Under the pieces are notes generated by a model, which searched no databases, had not been told where the DNA came from, and was given only the letters and a program-made list of their open reading frames with translations. A stretch of DNA of 64,000 nucleotides from Bacteroidota bacterium (GTDB lineage Bacteria; Bacteroidota; Bacteroidia; Cytophagales; Cyclobacteriaceae): the NCBI GenBank assembly GCA_024280115.1, contig JAJRQT010000165.1, positions 31,968-95,967 on the forward strand. The letters run 5' to 3'. Below are positions 17,796 to 26,914 of this stretch, in pieces (position 1 is the stretch's first letter; each line of letters begins with the position of its first letter). The position numbers were made by a program, and so were the translations under genes.

Positions 17796-18833
17796 ATGGA
17801 TAAAAGAACTGAAATAGATGAATTAGGCGAATTTGGATTGATTGAGCAAATCACCAAAAACTTTTCAAATAAAAATAGCTCCACTAAAATCGGAGTTGGC
17901 GATGATGCTGCAGTAGTAGATGCAGGCAAAGATTACTTACTTCTGTCCACAGATATGTTGGTGGAAGGTGTTCATTTTGATCTTTCATATATGCCCATTC
18001 ACCATCTTGGATACAAATCCATTTCGATCAATGTTTCTGATATTGCCGCCATGAATGGAGTCCCGGAACAGGTCGTTGTGAGCATTGGATTGAGCAATCG
18101 ATTTTCCGTGGAGGCGGTGGAAAAGCTTTATGAAGGGATAAAATTCGCGTGCAAAGATTTCAATGTTGACCTTGTTGGGGGTGATACTACTTCATCTCCT
18201 TCCGGTTTGATCATTTCCGTTTCCATCACAGGAAGAGTTGAGAAGGATAGAGTTGCACTGAGAAGTAAGGCGGAGAATGGAGATATAGTTTGTGCAACAG
18301 GCGATCTGGGAGGAGCTTATATCGGGTTGCAAGTGTTAGAAAGAGAAAAGCAGGTTTTCCTGGCTAATCCCGACATGCAGCCCAATCTAAATAATTATCC
18401 CTATGTAACCGGACGACAATTGAAACCAAAAGCCAGGATGGATATTATTCATGAATTATCAGATTTAAAAGTTAAACCTAATTCTATGATTGATATTTCG
18501 GATGGTCTCGCATCAGAATTATATCATTTGTCGAATCAATCCGATGTGGGTTTCTTTATCTATGAGGATAAACTCCCTATTCACAAGCAAACATTTGATA
18601 CCTCTGTTGAATTCAATATCGATCCTATTACCAGCGTTATGAATGGCGGTGAAGATTATGAATTGCTTTTTACTATCAATCAAGATGACCATGAGAAATT
18701 AAAAAATCATCCTGACATCCATTTTATTGGTTACGTCACTGAAAAAGAAAAAGGAATCAATCTCGTAACTAAAAATCAAAATGTAGTGCCAATCAAAGCA
18801 CAGGGTTGGGATCATTTTAAGGTAAAAGATTAA
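17796..18833 (+). CDS. thiL: Thiamine-monophosphate kinase
   Basis: ThiL phosphorylates thiamine monophosphate to thiamine diphosphate, the last step of cofactor synthesis. The 345-residue protein shows the family order: the N-terminal FGLIEQITKNF, the metal/ATP motif GVGDDAAVVD (residues about 33-42), LLLSTDMLVEGVHFDL, then HHLGYKSISINVSDIAAMNG, DLVGGDTTSSPSG, VCATGDLGGAY and the C-terminal MNGGEDYELLFT. All Asp-rich metal-binding blocks are intact. It is monocistronic, with its own -7 box, and convergent with pntB. No thiamine riboswitch is visible upstream, as usual for a salvage-step gene. Confidence 0.95.
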   Translation: MDKRTEIDELGEFGLIEQITKNFSNKNSSTKIGVGDDAAVVDAGKDYLLLSTDMLVEGVHFDLSYMPIHHLGYKSISINVSDIAAMNGVPEQVVVSIGLSNRFSVEAVEKLYEGIKFACKDFNVDLVGGDTTSSPSGLIISVSITGRVEKDRVALRSKAENGDIVCATGDLGGAYIGLQVLEREKQVFLANPDMQPNLNNYPYVTGRQLKPKARMDIIHELSDLKVKPNSMIDISDGLASELYHLSNQSDVGFFIYEDKLPIHKQTFDTSVEFNIDPITSVMNGGEDYELLFTINQDDHEKLKNHPDIHFIGYVTEKEKGINLVTKNQNVVPIKAQGWDHFKVKD

Positions 18834-18928
18834 AGTTCCTTAGGGACATCAAATAGGAGACAATTGTTTACAGCCCCTCTCTGTCATTAGGGAACTATTG
18901 AAATTCTGTATCTTTTTACATGAAGTTT

Positions 18929-20317
18929 TTATGCATTCCCAACCTCAGTCTTTAGCTTACTTAGTGAATCTTTAGCATCGCCAAACAACATTTTAGTCTT
19001 TTCGCCGAAGAATAGGGGATTTTGAATTCCTGCATAACCGGGCCGCATACTTCTTTTTAAAACGATTACTGTACCTGCCAGCTCCACATCTAAAATGGGC
19101 ATACCATAAATAGGGCTTCCCGGGTCATTCTTGGCTGAGGGGTTTACAACATCATTTGCGCCGATTACCAGCACCATGTCTGTGTTTGGCATTTGCTCGT
19201 TGGCTTCTTCAAGTTCCAGTAATTTAGGATAAGGTACATCAGCTTCTGCCAGCAATACATTCATATGTCCCGGCATTCTTCCCGCGACTGGGTGAATAGC
19301 ATATTTCACATCTACACCTTCATTTTCAAGTGCTTTCTCCAAATCGTGACAAACGTGCTGCGCCTGTGCTACAGCAAGCCCATATCCAGGAACAATCAAC
19401 ACCCTATTCGAATATTTTAATTGAATGGCAGTATCGCCGTGGGACGCTTCTTTGACAACCTCTTCCCGGCCACTTCCACTAGATTTACCACTGCCGCTGA
19501 ATCCACCGATAACTACATTAAACAATGACCTGTTCATGGCATTGCACATTAATACAGTAAGTATTGTTCCTGCTGCACCAACAATAATACCACCAACAAT
19601 CATCACCTGGTTGCCATAAATCAGTCCTGCTCCCGCTGCGGCAATTCCTGTAAATGAATTAAGCAGCGAAATTACAACAGGCATATCTCCTCCACCAATT
19701 GGGGTCACAAATGTAACACCATATACCATGGAAAGTCCAAGCAGAACTAATACCAGTGTAAAGTTCATTTCAGGTAGAAACATGATGTAAGCGCTCAATC
19801 CAAGAACGACAATCAGCATACCTAAATTAATAATTTGGGGAGCTGGCAGGACCAAACTATCTCTTAAAAATCCATCCAGTTTGCCCCAGGCCACGATACT
19901 ACCTGTAAATGCAATGCTACCCACAAAGAGAGCAAATATTATTGTTAACACCTGGGTACTCATCATTGGCGTGCCTTCCGGGAGGTTGTAAAATTCCACC
20001 GCTGCAATGAGCATGGAACACGCACCACCCAGACCATTGAACAAAGACACCATCTCTGGCATTTTCGTCATTTTTATCTTTTTGGCCGCAATATATCCTA
20101 TGGTACCCCCAATAATTAAACCACCGAATATCCAGGCATAATTATTGGATTCATTTTCCATGGGATAGAACATAGTGATGACAATGGCTAATCCCATACC
20201 GATTCCTGCAATCATGTTCCCTTTCTTTGCAGAATCAGGATGGCTAAGTCGTTTCAGACCGACGATAAAAAGTATGATACAAATAAGATATAAAAAGTCT
20301 ATAAGTTCCTTTTCCAC
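18929..20317 (-). CDS. pntB: NAD(P)+ transhydrogenase, beta subunit
   Basis: PntB (462 aa) contributes membrane helices and the NADP(H)-binding domain III of the proton-translocating transhydrogenase, which uses the proton gradient to reduce NADP+ with NADH. Nine or so hydrophobic helices fill residues 5-270. The domain III fingerprint VLIVPGYGLAVAQAQH lies near 308, followed by HPVAGRMPGHMNVLLAEA, MVLVIGANDVVNPSA, SPIYGMPILDVELA and the conserved ending KRSMRPGYAGIQNPLFF. It is the last gene of a three-gene operon, 17 bp after pntAB. The missing strong terminator and the convergent thiL leave the exact 3' end open. Confidence 0.96.
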   Translation of the reverse strand: MEKELIDFLYLICIILFIVGLKRLSHPDSAKKGNMIAGIGMGLAIVITMFYPMENESNNYAWIFGGLIIGGTIGYIAAKKIKMTKMPEMVSLFNGLGGACSMLIAAVEFYNLPEGTPMMSTQVLTIIFALFVGSIAFTGSIVAWGKLDGFLRDSLVLPAPQIINLGMLIVVLGLSAYIMFLPEMNFTLVLVLLGLSMVYGVTFVTPIGGGDMPVVISLLNSFTGIAAAGAGLIYGNQVMIVGGIIVGAAGTILTVLMCNAMNRSLFNVVIGGFSGSGKSSGSGREEVVKEASHGDTAIQLKYSNRVLIVPGYGLAVAQAQHVCHDLEKALENEGVDVKYAIHPVAGRMPGHMNVLLAEADVPYPKLLELEEANEQMPNTDMVLVIGANDVVNPSAKNDPGSPIYGMPILDVELAGTVIVLKRSMRPGYAGIQNPLFFGEKTKMLFGDAKDSLSKLKTEVGNA

Positions 20318-20334
20318 TTTCCTTGAGTTTAGTA

Positions 20335-20652
20335 TTATTTTTTCTTCTTTTTGAACATTTGAAGCATTCTATCAGTAACTGCGAATCCTCCAATCACATT
20401 GACGGTCGCCAGGGCAATACCCAGCATACCTATGATCAATATTATATAATTACCGGGGTCTGCATTTCTGATGAGAATAATCGCTCCTATAACAACAACG
20501 CCACTTATGGCATTTGCTCCGGACATGAGTGGTGTATGCAGTACGGTAGGCACTTTTGATATGACCTCCATGCCTAAAAATACGGCAAAAACCAAAATAT
20601 AGAGCATCTCTATGTTGTCAATGATAAATTGCATGATACTATCCATGATCAA
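20335..20652 (-). CDS. pntAB: NAD(P)+ transhydrogenase, alpha subunit membrane part
   Basis: This 105-residue protein is the separate membrane part of the alpha subunit. Three helices are visible: MLYILVFAVFLGMEVI, AISGVVVIGAIILI and YIILIIGMLGIALATVNVIGG. The motif VPTVLHTPLMSGANAISG is the conserved part of domain II. Its split from PntAA is the arrangement seen in Rhodospirillum and many Bacteroidota, unlike the fused E. coli PntA. It is 6 bp downstream of pntAA and 17 bp upstream of pntB. Confidence 0.94.
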   Translation of the reverse strand: MIMDSIMQFIIDNIEMLYILVFAVFLGMEVISKVPTVLHTPLMSGANAISGVVVIGAIILIRNADPGNYIILIIGMLGIALATVNVIGGFAVTDRMLQMFKKKKK

Positions 20653-20658
20653 TAATTT

Positions 20659-21759
20659 TTATTTTCCAAAAAGAATTTCGCCATTTGATGTGATACAGCT
20701 TGATTTTAATATTTCATTTTCCATATCAATTTCAGCTTTCCCATCTTTGAGAAATATTTTTATAAAGTTGTGTACATTTTTGCTAAATAGCTGGCTGGCA
20801 TGGTTCGGCACATCTGCTGCTAACTCGGAATTTCCGATAATGGTTACTCCATGTTTAACAACAGTTTTTTCATCTTCTGTTATTTCACAATTACCACCGG
20901 TAGAAGATGCAATATCCACAATCACAGAACCATTTCTCATCTTTTCTACCATCTCCTTTGTGATGAGTATCGGGGCCGGTTTTCCTCTTAACTGGGCTGT
21001 AGTGATTATAACATCTGATTTTACAGCCTCATCAAATATTCTTTGCCGTTGCTTTTGCTTGTATTCCTCAGTTTGCTCGACAGCATATCCTCCGGCAGCC
21101 TTGTCATCAGTTGCGCCTTCGACTTCAACAAACTTTGCGCCAAGGCTTTCAACCTCTTCTTTAGCAGCGGTACGGGTATCAAAGGCCTGTACTACAGAAC
21201 CAAGTCTTTTAGCGGTGGCCACTGCCTGCAATCCTGCAACACCTGCTCCCATCACCAATACTTTGGCTGGTGGAATACTTCCCGCTGCGGTAGTCAACAT
21301 AGGGAAATACTTTGGAAGATGATTTGCTGCAAGAATGACAGCCTTATAGCCAGCAATTGAAGCCATAGAAGACAACACGTCCATGGCCTGGGCCAATGTG
21401 ATCCGCGGGATCATGTCCATGCTAAAAACAGTCAATTTATAGTCTGCTGCTTCTTTTGTTTTTACTAAAGAGTTATATGGCTGGTAGGAAGAAATTACAA
21501 TTGCTTCTGTCGGCAATTGTTTATAATCATCCTTATCCAATGGCATAATGCTACAGATCAGCTCTGCGGAACTTAGCACATCAGCTCTGCTTTCCAATAC
21601 AGCGCCTGACTCTTCATAGACCTTATCTGAAAAAAGTGCAGAAGCTCCGCAACCTTTTTCGGCAATCACTTCATTTCCTTCGGCGATGAGGCGCTTGACA
21701 AGGTCCGGCACTATCGCCACACGATTATCCAATTTTTCATTAATGATTCCGACTTTCAT
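20659..21759 (-). CDS. pntAA: NAD(P)+ transhydrogenase, alpha subunit NAD-binding part
   Basis: The 366-residue protein is domain I of the transhydrogenase, binding NAD(H), and is related to alanine dehydrogenase. Recognisable parts are KVGIINEKLDNRVAIVPDLVKRL at the start, EKGCGASALFSDKVYEESGA, then RITLAQAMDVLSSMASIAGYKAV, the Rossmann motif VLVMGAGVAGLQAVATAKRLG near residue 170, and KFVEVEGATDD. The enzyme regenerates NADPH for biosynthesis. It heads the pntAA-pntAB-pntB operon. A TATTTTTG -7 box on the minus strand lies 59 bp before the start. Confidence 0.96.
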   Translation of the reverse strand: MKVGIINEKLDNRVAIVPDLVKRLIAEGNEVIAEKGCGASALFSDKVYEESGAVLESRADVLSSAELICSIMPLDKDDYKQLPTEAIVISSYQPYNSLVKTKEAADYKLTVFSMDMIPRITLAQAMDVLSSMASIAGYKAVILAANHLPKYFPMLTTAAGSIPPAKVLVMGAGVAGLQAVATAKRLGSVVQAFDTRTAAKEEVESLGAKFVEVEGATDDKAAGGYAVEQTEEYKQKQRQRIFDEAVKSDVIITTAQLRGKPAPILITKEMVEKMRNGSVIVDIASSTGGNCEITEDEKTVVKHGVTIIGNSELAADVPNHASQLFSKNVHNFIKIFLKDGKAEIDMENEILKSSCITSNGEILFGK

Positions 21760-21817
21760 AGTTATCGGGGAGGTTTATTAGTTAAAAAATCAAATTCACA
21801 TTCATGAATTTGAACGG

Positions 21818-21848
21818 CAAAAATAATAGAATGTAATTAAGATGTAAA
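21818..21848 (-). promoter_or_regulatory. Promoter of the pnt operon
   Basis: On the minus strand a -7 box TATTTTTG (21825-21818) matches TAnnTTTG. A TTTA, one mismatch from TTTG, lies 19 nt upstream (21848-21845). The predicted leader is about 50 nt. Confidence 0.55.
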
Positions 21849-21931
21849 ATTATATTGCTAATATTAAAATGTAAGTAAATAATGTCACATAAAGCAAGAG
21901 ACAAAGGTAATTAAAAATAATTCTCAAATAG

Positions 21932-23041
21932 ATGGATTTAAAAAATTTAAATAGTCCTACACTTATTCTCGATGTTGATATCTGTAAGTTAAATATCAAA
22001 CGGATGACAACTAAAGCCAGGAAAAAAGGACTCAAATTTAGACCTCATTTTAAAACACATCAATCAGCTCATATTGCAGAATGGATTCGCCAAGAAGGCG
22101 TGGAGAGCTGTACGGTTTCTTCGGTGAAAATGGCAGGGTATTTTGCCAGCCATGGATGGAACGATATACTGATTGCTTTTCCAGTCAATATTCGTGAAGC
22201 AGAAAAGCTAAATGAATTGGGTAACAAAATAAAAATTCAGGTTTTGGTTTATAGCGTTGAAGCGTTGAAGTTGCTCTCGCAAAAAGTTGATACTCCCATC
22301 GGTTTGAAAATAGAATTAGACCTGGGAAACCATCGTTCGGGTTTGGAAGTAAATCAGCACGATGAAATCAATGAACTATTAAGGCTGATAGAGTCGGGTA
22401 CAAATTTTGAATTTACAGGGTTTTATGCGCACGCCGGTCATACTTACGCTGCCAGAAGCAAAGCTGAAGTAATAGAGATTTATGACGATATAACCAGTCA
22501 ACTGAAAAGCCTGAAAGCTCAATATGCCCATGAGCCCGGGTTTTCCATAACTATTGGAGATACCCCCGGTTGCACATTAGCAGAAGATTTTGAGCCGATA
22601 GAAGAGATCTCCCCGGGAAATTTTATTTTTTATGATTCGATGCAGGTAAACATAGGATCGTGCAGTTTTGAGGATATTGCGGTAGTTGTGGCCTGTCCGG
22701 TAGTTGGGAAAAATCCGGATAGAAATGAGCTATTGATCCATGGAGGCGCTGTCCATTTTTCTAAAGAAATATTGAAGGATGAAGACGGCACTGAACATTT
22801 TGGCAAACTGGCTATACCAACTGAATCGGGTTGGGAAGGACAATTTCCCGGTACATATTTAAAGGCGATTTCCCAGGAGCATGGAATCGTTCATTTTCCG
22901 AATGATATTATAAATCGATTTCATATTGGTGATATGGTTTATATCTATCCTGCACATTCATGCCTTACGGCTAATTTGATGAAATCATATTTCACAACGG
23001 GAGGAGAGGTTATCGCTGATGGGCCCGCTATTAGTATCTAA
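21932..23041 (+). CDS. D-serine dehydratase-like / D-threonine aldolase-like PLP enzyme
   Basis: The 369-residue protein is a fold-type III PLP enzyme with an alanine-racemase-like barrel. The PLP lysine is probably Lys41 in KFRPHFKTHQS. Further blocks are IGLKIELDLGNHRSGLE, FTGFYAHAGHTYAA, IGDTPGCTLAEDFEPIEEISPGNFIFYD and the C-terminal zinc motif PAHSC (His342, Cys344). The HxC pair is the zinc site of eukaryotic-type D-serine dehydratase and D-threonine aldolase, so the reaction is likely elimination or retro-aldol cleavage of a D-hydroxy amino acid. Which of the two cannot be told. It is monocistronic and divergent from pntAA. Confidence 0.85.
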   Translation: MDLKNLNSPTLILDVDICKLNIKRMTTKARKKGLKFRPHFKTHQSAHIAEWIRQEGVESCTVSSVKMAGYFASHGWNDILIAFPVNIREAEKLNELGNKIKIQVLVYSVEALKLLSQKVDTPIGLKIELDLGNHRSGLEVNQHDEINELLRLIESGTNFEFTGFYAHAGHTYAARSKAEVIEIYDDITSQLKSLKAQYAHEPGFSITIGDTPGCTLAEDFEPIEEISPGNFIFYDSMQVNIGSCSFEDIAVVVACPVVGKNPDRNELLIHGGAVHFSKEILKDEDGTEHFGKLAIPTESGWEGQFPGTYLKAISQEHGIVHFPNDIINRFHIGDMVYIYPAHSCLTANLMKSYFTTGGEVIADGPAISI

Positions 23042-23558
23042 ATTCTGAAATTCCTGCCTACCGACAGGCTCATGTAAACAAGTTAAGTGTCAATAACCTG
23101 TTCGCCATGGTTTGTGTCCTCACAAACCATACATTTCGGTCTGTGAGCCTGTCCACCGAAGGAGAGGACACAGACCGAGGCGCAATGACTAAGAAAATTC
23201 CTTAACTTACTGACATTGACCGGACAGGCAGGCGTGTATATTTTGGCAAAAGTTTAATAATTGACTAATACGTATAAAAGATTGAAAGGATTGAGAGGAT
23301 TGAAAAATCAATTTTTTATCAATCTCCATCAATCTTATTTAGTTCTGGCTTGTCCAGGTTAGGGTGTAGAAACTTCAGGGTATTTAGCAAGATTAAGGAC
23401 AGATGGCCTACCATCTTTACCCTTAAATATGCACCTTATTAACACGATTTTTAATTTCCATTAATCCAAAAAGCCCTGACTTTTTTCAATTCAAAATGAT
23501 TTTTTAACACAATGTATTATGGAATATTGCTAATTTTATAACCTATTTGAAAAACCAC
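23042..23558. other. Repeat-rich intergenic region
   Basis: About 515 bp without a gene. It contains nested palindromes (23079-23222), fragments of a CCTGCC/GACAGG repeat near 23053-23069 and 23219-23233, and a short GGATTGA tandem near 23288-23306. The AT-rich right part must carry the promoter for the amino-sugar kinase, but only a weak TAATTTTA box at 23531 is visible. Confidence 0.6.
23079..23222. repeat. Compound palindromic REP-like element
   Basis: Two stems are packed together: ATGGTTTGTG/CACAAACCAT (23107-23130, loop TCCT) and TCGGTCTGTG/CACAGACCGA (23136-23178). They share the GGTYTGTG core with 15155-15177. The flanks CAAGTTAAGTGTCA (23079-23092, repeated at 38090-38103) and TTAACTTACTGACA form an imperfect outer inverted repeat. 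Confidence 0.65.
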
Positions 23559-24404
23559 ATGATACTTATAGCAGATAGCGGATCGACGAAAACTGACTGG
23601 CGATTAATGGACTTTAACCAGGAAATCAGCCAGATCAAGACAAAAGGATTTAATCCATATTATCAAAAAATGGATGAAATGATTATCGAAATTGAATCCG
23701 CATTGTTGCCCAAATTGGATACCACCAATGTATCAACTATATATTTCTATGGTGCCGGATGCTCAACCGTTGAGCGGCAAAAGAAAATTTCTGACGCATT
23801 AGCTCCATTTTTTAATAAAGCTGAAATAATCGTTCGCTCGGACTTAATAGGTGCGGCCAGGGCATTGAGTGGTGATCAACCAGGAATAGTATGCATCCTC
23901 GGAACAGGTTCCGGTTCTTGCCAGTATGACGGACGAGATATTGCTAAAAATATACCTTCATTGGGTTTTATTCTTGGAGATGAAGGAAGTGGCGCCTGGC
24001 TGGGTAAAAAAATGGTCACTGATTACCTTAGAGGGCATATGCCTAAAAAGAGCATCGAAACCATCAATCAAAAATTGAATATTGACAAGGAAACAATTTT
24101 AGAACATGTGAATCACAAACCAATGCCCAGTAGATACCTGGCCGGTTTTGCGAAGTTTATCAGTGAAAATACCGATCAGACGTATTTCTATCAATTAATG
24201 TTTGACAGCTTCACTACATTTGCGAAAAATTATATCACCCGGTATCCCGATTACGGCAATTTGAAATGCCATTTTGTGGGATCTGTTGCATTTCACAACC
24301 AGGAGATGCTTCAGAATGTGGCAAAATACAATGGCTTTGAAATAGGAAATATCATTAAAAGTCCAATAGACGGACTGACATTATATCATTCAACAAAATT
24401 ATAG
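23559..24404 (+). CDS. Amino-sugar kinase of the BadF/BcrA/N-acetylglucosamine kinase family
   Basis: I start at ATG 23559 because the family begins directly with the phosphate motif (ILIADSGSTKTDWRL). An in-frame TTG lies four codons earlier. The 281-residue protein shows the ASKHA landmarks: adenosine/phosphate loop CILGTGSGSCQYDG near residue 112 and GFILGDEGSGAWLGKK near 135. Relatives phosphorylate N-acetylglucosamine or N-acetylmuramic acid. Because murQ starts 4 bp after the stop, a MurK-like role is likely: making MurNAc-6-phosphate for the etherase. Pure GlcNAc kinase activity is the alternative. Confidence 0.85.
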   Translation: MILIADSGSTKTDWRLMDFNQEISQIKTKGFNPYYQKMDEMIIEIESALLPKLDTTNVSTIYFYGAGCSTVERQKKISDALAPFFNKAEIIVRSDLIGAARALSGDQPGIVCILGTGSGSCQYDGRDIAKNIPSLGFILGDEGSGAWLGKKMVTDYLRGHMPKKSIETINQKLNIDKETILEHVNHKPMPSRYLAGFAKFISENTDQTYFYQLMFDSFTTFAKNYITRYPDYGNLKCHFVGSVAFHNQEMLQNVAKYNGFEIGNIIKSPIDGLTLYHSTKL

Positions 24405-24408
24405 AAAA

Positions 24409-25218
24409 TTGAACACCACAGAATCCCCCTCATATTACAATGATTTGGAAAAGATGTCTGTAAATGATTTACTTACAAATATCAATAAGGAAGATCAAAC
24501 CGTTCCACAGGCTATTGCCAAAATTATTCCTGATATTGAAATTCTCATCGAACGAATAGTTGAGAAAATGAAGACCGGCGGGCGGCTTTTCTACACTGGG
24601 GCCGGCACAAGCGGGCGCCTGGGAATTGTTGATGCATCAGAATGCCCTCCAACTTATGGAGTACCACAGGGCATGGTGATTGGCCTTATTGCCGGTGGAG
24701 ATCAGGCCATCCGGAAGGCCGTTGAATTTGCAGAGGATGATCCTGAACAGGGTTGGAAAGATCTGTTGAGTTATGATATCAATGAAAATGACGTGGTCAT
24801 CGGAATAGCAGCCTCCGGTCGTACACCCTATGTAATAGGCGCAGTGCAAAAAGCAAGGGCAAAGGGATTGGTAACAGGCTGTATTACATGCAATCTCAGT
24901 TCCAAGCTTGCGGAGGCCGCTGAATTTCCAATTGAAATAGTAGTGGGGCCCGAATTTGTGACAGGCAGTACACGTATGAAATCCGGGACAGCCCAAAAGC
25001 TGGTACTGAATATGATATCCACCACGACGATGGTTAAATTGGGAAAAGTGCGTGGCAACAAGATGGTGGATATGCAGCTTTCGAATGATAAATTGGTGGA
25101 TCGCGGGACAAAAATGATTATGCAGGAGATAGACATCGAATATGACGAGGCTCAAAAGCTGCTTTTAACCCATGGATCTGTCAGAAAGGCTGTGGACGCC
25201 AAAAGGGGAAAGGGTTAG
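24409..25218 (+). CDS. murQ: N-acetylmuramic acid 6-phosphate etherase
   Basis: MurQ cleaves the lactyl ether of MurNAc-6-phosphate to give GlcNAc-6-phosphate and D-lactate in cell-wall recycling. The start codon is TTG (24409): there is no ATG before residue 16, and the encoded start TTESPSYYNDLEKMSVNDLL is typical of the family. SIS-domain motifs are clear: FYTGAGTSGRLGIVDASECPPTYG with likely catalytic Glu78, then IGIAASGRTPYVIGA, and GSTRMKSGTAQKLVLNMIS. The length (269 aa) is close to the usual 270-300. It forms a two-gene unit with the upstream kinase, so both handle peptidoglycan-derived amino sugars. Confidence 0.93.
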   Translation: MNTTESPSYYNDLEKMSVNDLLTNINKEDQTVPQAIAKIIPDIEILIERIVEKMKTGGRLFYTGAGTSGRLGIVDASECPPTYGVPQGMVIGLIAGGDQAIRKAVEFAEDDPEQGWKDLLSYDINENDVVIGIAASGRTPYVIGAVQKARAKGLVTGCITCNLSSKLAEAAEFPIEIVVGPEFVTGSTRMKSGTAQKLVLNMISTTTMVKLGKVRGNKMVDMQLSNDKLVDRGTKMIMQEIDIEYDEAQKLLLTHGSVRKAVDAKRGKG

Positions 25219-25337
25219 AATTATTTCTGCAAAAAACTTGTTAGATTAAATATTTTCAAAAATGAGATTTATAACATTTACTTTTATTTTCTAACTATAA
25301 TTTTAAAAAAGACAAAGACTGGGGTTTCAATATTCAA

Positions 25338-26609
25338 TTATTCATTAACAACCTTGACATTTACCCTTGGCGGAAAAGCAAAATCCTGCCATAATTTTTC
25401 TGCCTTGGAACTATCGATTTTTCCATCATATACGTACATCCTGTATTTTAATTGGTAATCGTTACCGGGTTCTAACACCCAATCTCGGTCCATAGCCGGA
25501 TTAAAATTAAAAAAAACATTTTCTTTTCCTTTATTGGCTCCAACCGGCCAAATCCTGATGGGTTCGGGATAATTATAATTCGAAGGGTGTGTGATAAATA
25601 ATATGCCCGATGTCCCAAACTCAGAAACACCATTCACGTCACACCATCTGGCTCTGGTAGAGTTTCCATCCTCTTTATCTTTACCTTCCGAAGTAAGTAA
25701 ATTAGCTGATTTATCATTCCATTTTTCAGTTGCCCTGAATCCGAATCCCTGATATCTGTATTTCACAATTTTAAAAATACTGTCTGTTGCACAATTCATT
25801 GTAGAAACAAAATCAATCAACCATGCATCTTTTGCTATGTTCCAGACCCTGACATTCCATTCTTCTTTAAGAGCGACTTCATATCCTTCAGGGGTCATCC
25901 CATTTAAATCAATATGATTGTGAAGAACTCTGAAACCGCCATACAAATCATTGGAAGTTGTAGAAATAATTGATGCCGGTTTCACAGTGCCTTCTCCTTT
26001 GCTCAGATTCCAGAAATCTATTGGTTTACCTTTGTACTCAGTGTGGGTCCAGGGGTTCCAGATGCCAACATGATGATAATGGTCAGGTGGCTGTATCCTT
26101 GTCAGGACTTCTCCTTTTGGTGACCAGAGTGGGTGAATAAATCCGGCTCTTCGATAAATTTCAGGCACACCATCCGGCAAAGGGGCTTCTTTGAAATTAT
26201 ATTGAATTACATTTCTCCCGCCGGATTTGACAATTAAATTTCCATCTTTCGAAGTGACATCGATGGCATGGGTATTTCCATGAGTTACTTTCGGTTCTTT
26301 TCTTAATGAGTATTTCTTTGTACTTCCAGCCTTCATTTTATCTTTGATGCGCCACCATAAAACCGGATCACCGGCCATATCTGGCTGGGATTCTATCTTA
26401 TATTCATTTCTTTTGTCAACCTCATACAAAACCAGATCACTATTAGCCAGATCAATTTCAAGGCCTTTCAAACTTGCATTTACAAAAGAATTTTCACGGT
26501 CATAATTCCCCGATTCCACAGTAATTAGGGCAATTTCTTTTGTTTGACCATTTGCCGGGTATTGCCAAAATAACAATGAGAATACGATTAAAATGCGTGC
26601 TCTTTTCAT
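25338..26609 (-). CDS. Secreted DUF6807 (PmoA-like) protein
   Basis: The start at 26609 gives a signal peptide (MKRARILIVFSLLFWQYPANGQ). The open frame could extend 32 codons further but would put this hydrophobic stretch inside the protein. The mature part is beta-rich and carries the conserved block GFIHPLWSPKGEVLTRIQPPDHYHHVGIWNPWTH near residue 180, plus FWNLSKGEG and a C-terminal REPR-like MDRDWVLEPG. This is the DUF6807 family, often labelled PmoA-like but unrelated in function to methane monooxygenase. It is common beside carbohydrate genes in Bacteroidota and probably acts in the periplasm on glycan-related substrates, which is inference. Confidence 0.82.
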   Translation of the reverse strand: MKRARILIVFSLLFWQYPANGQTKEIALITVESGNYDRENSFVNASLKGLEIDLANSDLVLYEVDKRNEYKIESQPDMAGDPVLWWRIKDKMKAGSTKKYSLRKEPKVTHGNTHAIDVTSKDGNLIVKSGGRNVIQYNFKEAPLPDGVPEIYRRAGFIHPLWSPKGEVLTRIQPPDHYHHVGIWNPWTHTEYKGKPIDFWNLSKGEGTVKPASIISTTSNDLYGGFRVLHNHIDLNGMTPEGYEVALKEEWNVRVWNIAKDAWLIDFVSTMNCATDSIFKIVKYRYQGFGFRATEKWNDKSANLLTSEGKDKEDGNSTRARWCDVNGVSEFGTSGILFITHPSNYNYPEPIRIWPVGANKGKENVFFNFNPAMDRDWVLEPGNDYQLKYRMYVYDGKIDSSKAEKLWQDFAFPPRVNVKVVNE

Positions 26610-26733
26610 AGTAAATAATATTATTGAGTTTGTTTGAATAGTCAATTTATATAATTTTTTTTTCATTTCTCGTTTCATATTATGATTGTTGTATGTATTG
26701 GCCAAAGTTCAAATTATCAATGTATTCAAATTA

Positions 26734-26815
26734 CCCGAATCGGGGGAAATATTAAGTAAAATGCTTTCCCAAATCGGGAAAATGCATAAACAGCATTCTC
26801 AAAACGGGAAATTTG
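26734..26815. promoter_or_regulatory. Cluster of CGGGAAA-type elements between divergent genes
   Basis: Three related elements recur at about 30-bp spacing: CCCGAATCGGG (26734-26744, perfect palindrome), TTTCCC-aaatc-GGGAAA (26765-26781) and AACGGGAAATTT (26803-26814). They lie in the 305-bp spacer between the DUF6807 gene and the response-regulator gene. Repetition at near three helical turns suggests a protein-binding array, but the protein is unknown. Confidence 0.4.
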
Positions 26816-26914
26816 ATAGGCAATAAGATTGTAGAAAAGGGCACTTTGTGAATATTTAACGCATTTATATACCATGATTAACATGGCATTATTATTGGCA
26901 TATCAATTGGCACT

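Noticed and set aside
23280..23310. GGATTGA tandem resembling a short repeat array
   Set aside because: Only two to three imperfect copies and no spacers; not a CRISPR.
24637..25155. 172-codon minus-strand frame opposite murQ
   Set aside because: Cys/His-rich antisense shadow of a clear murQ reading frame.
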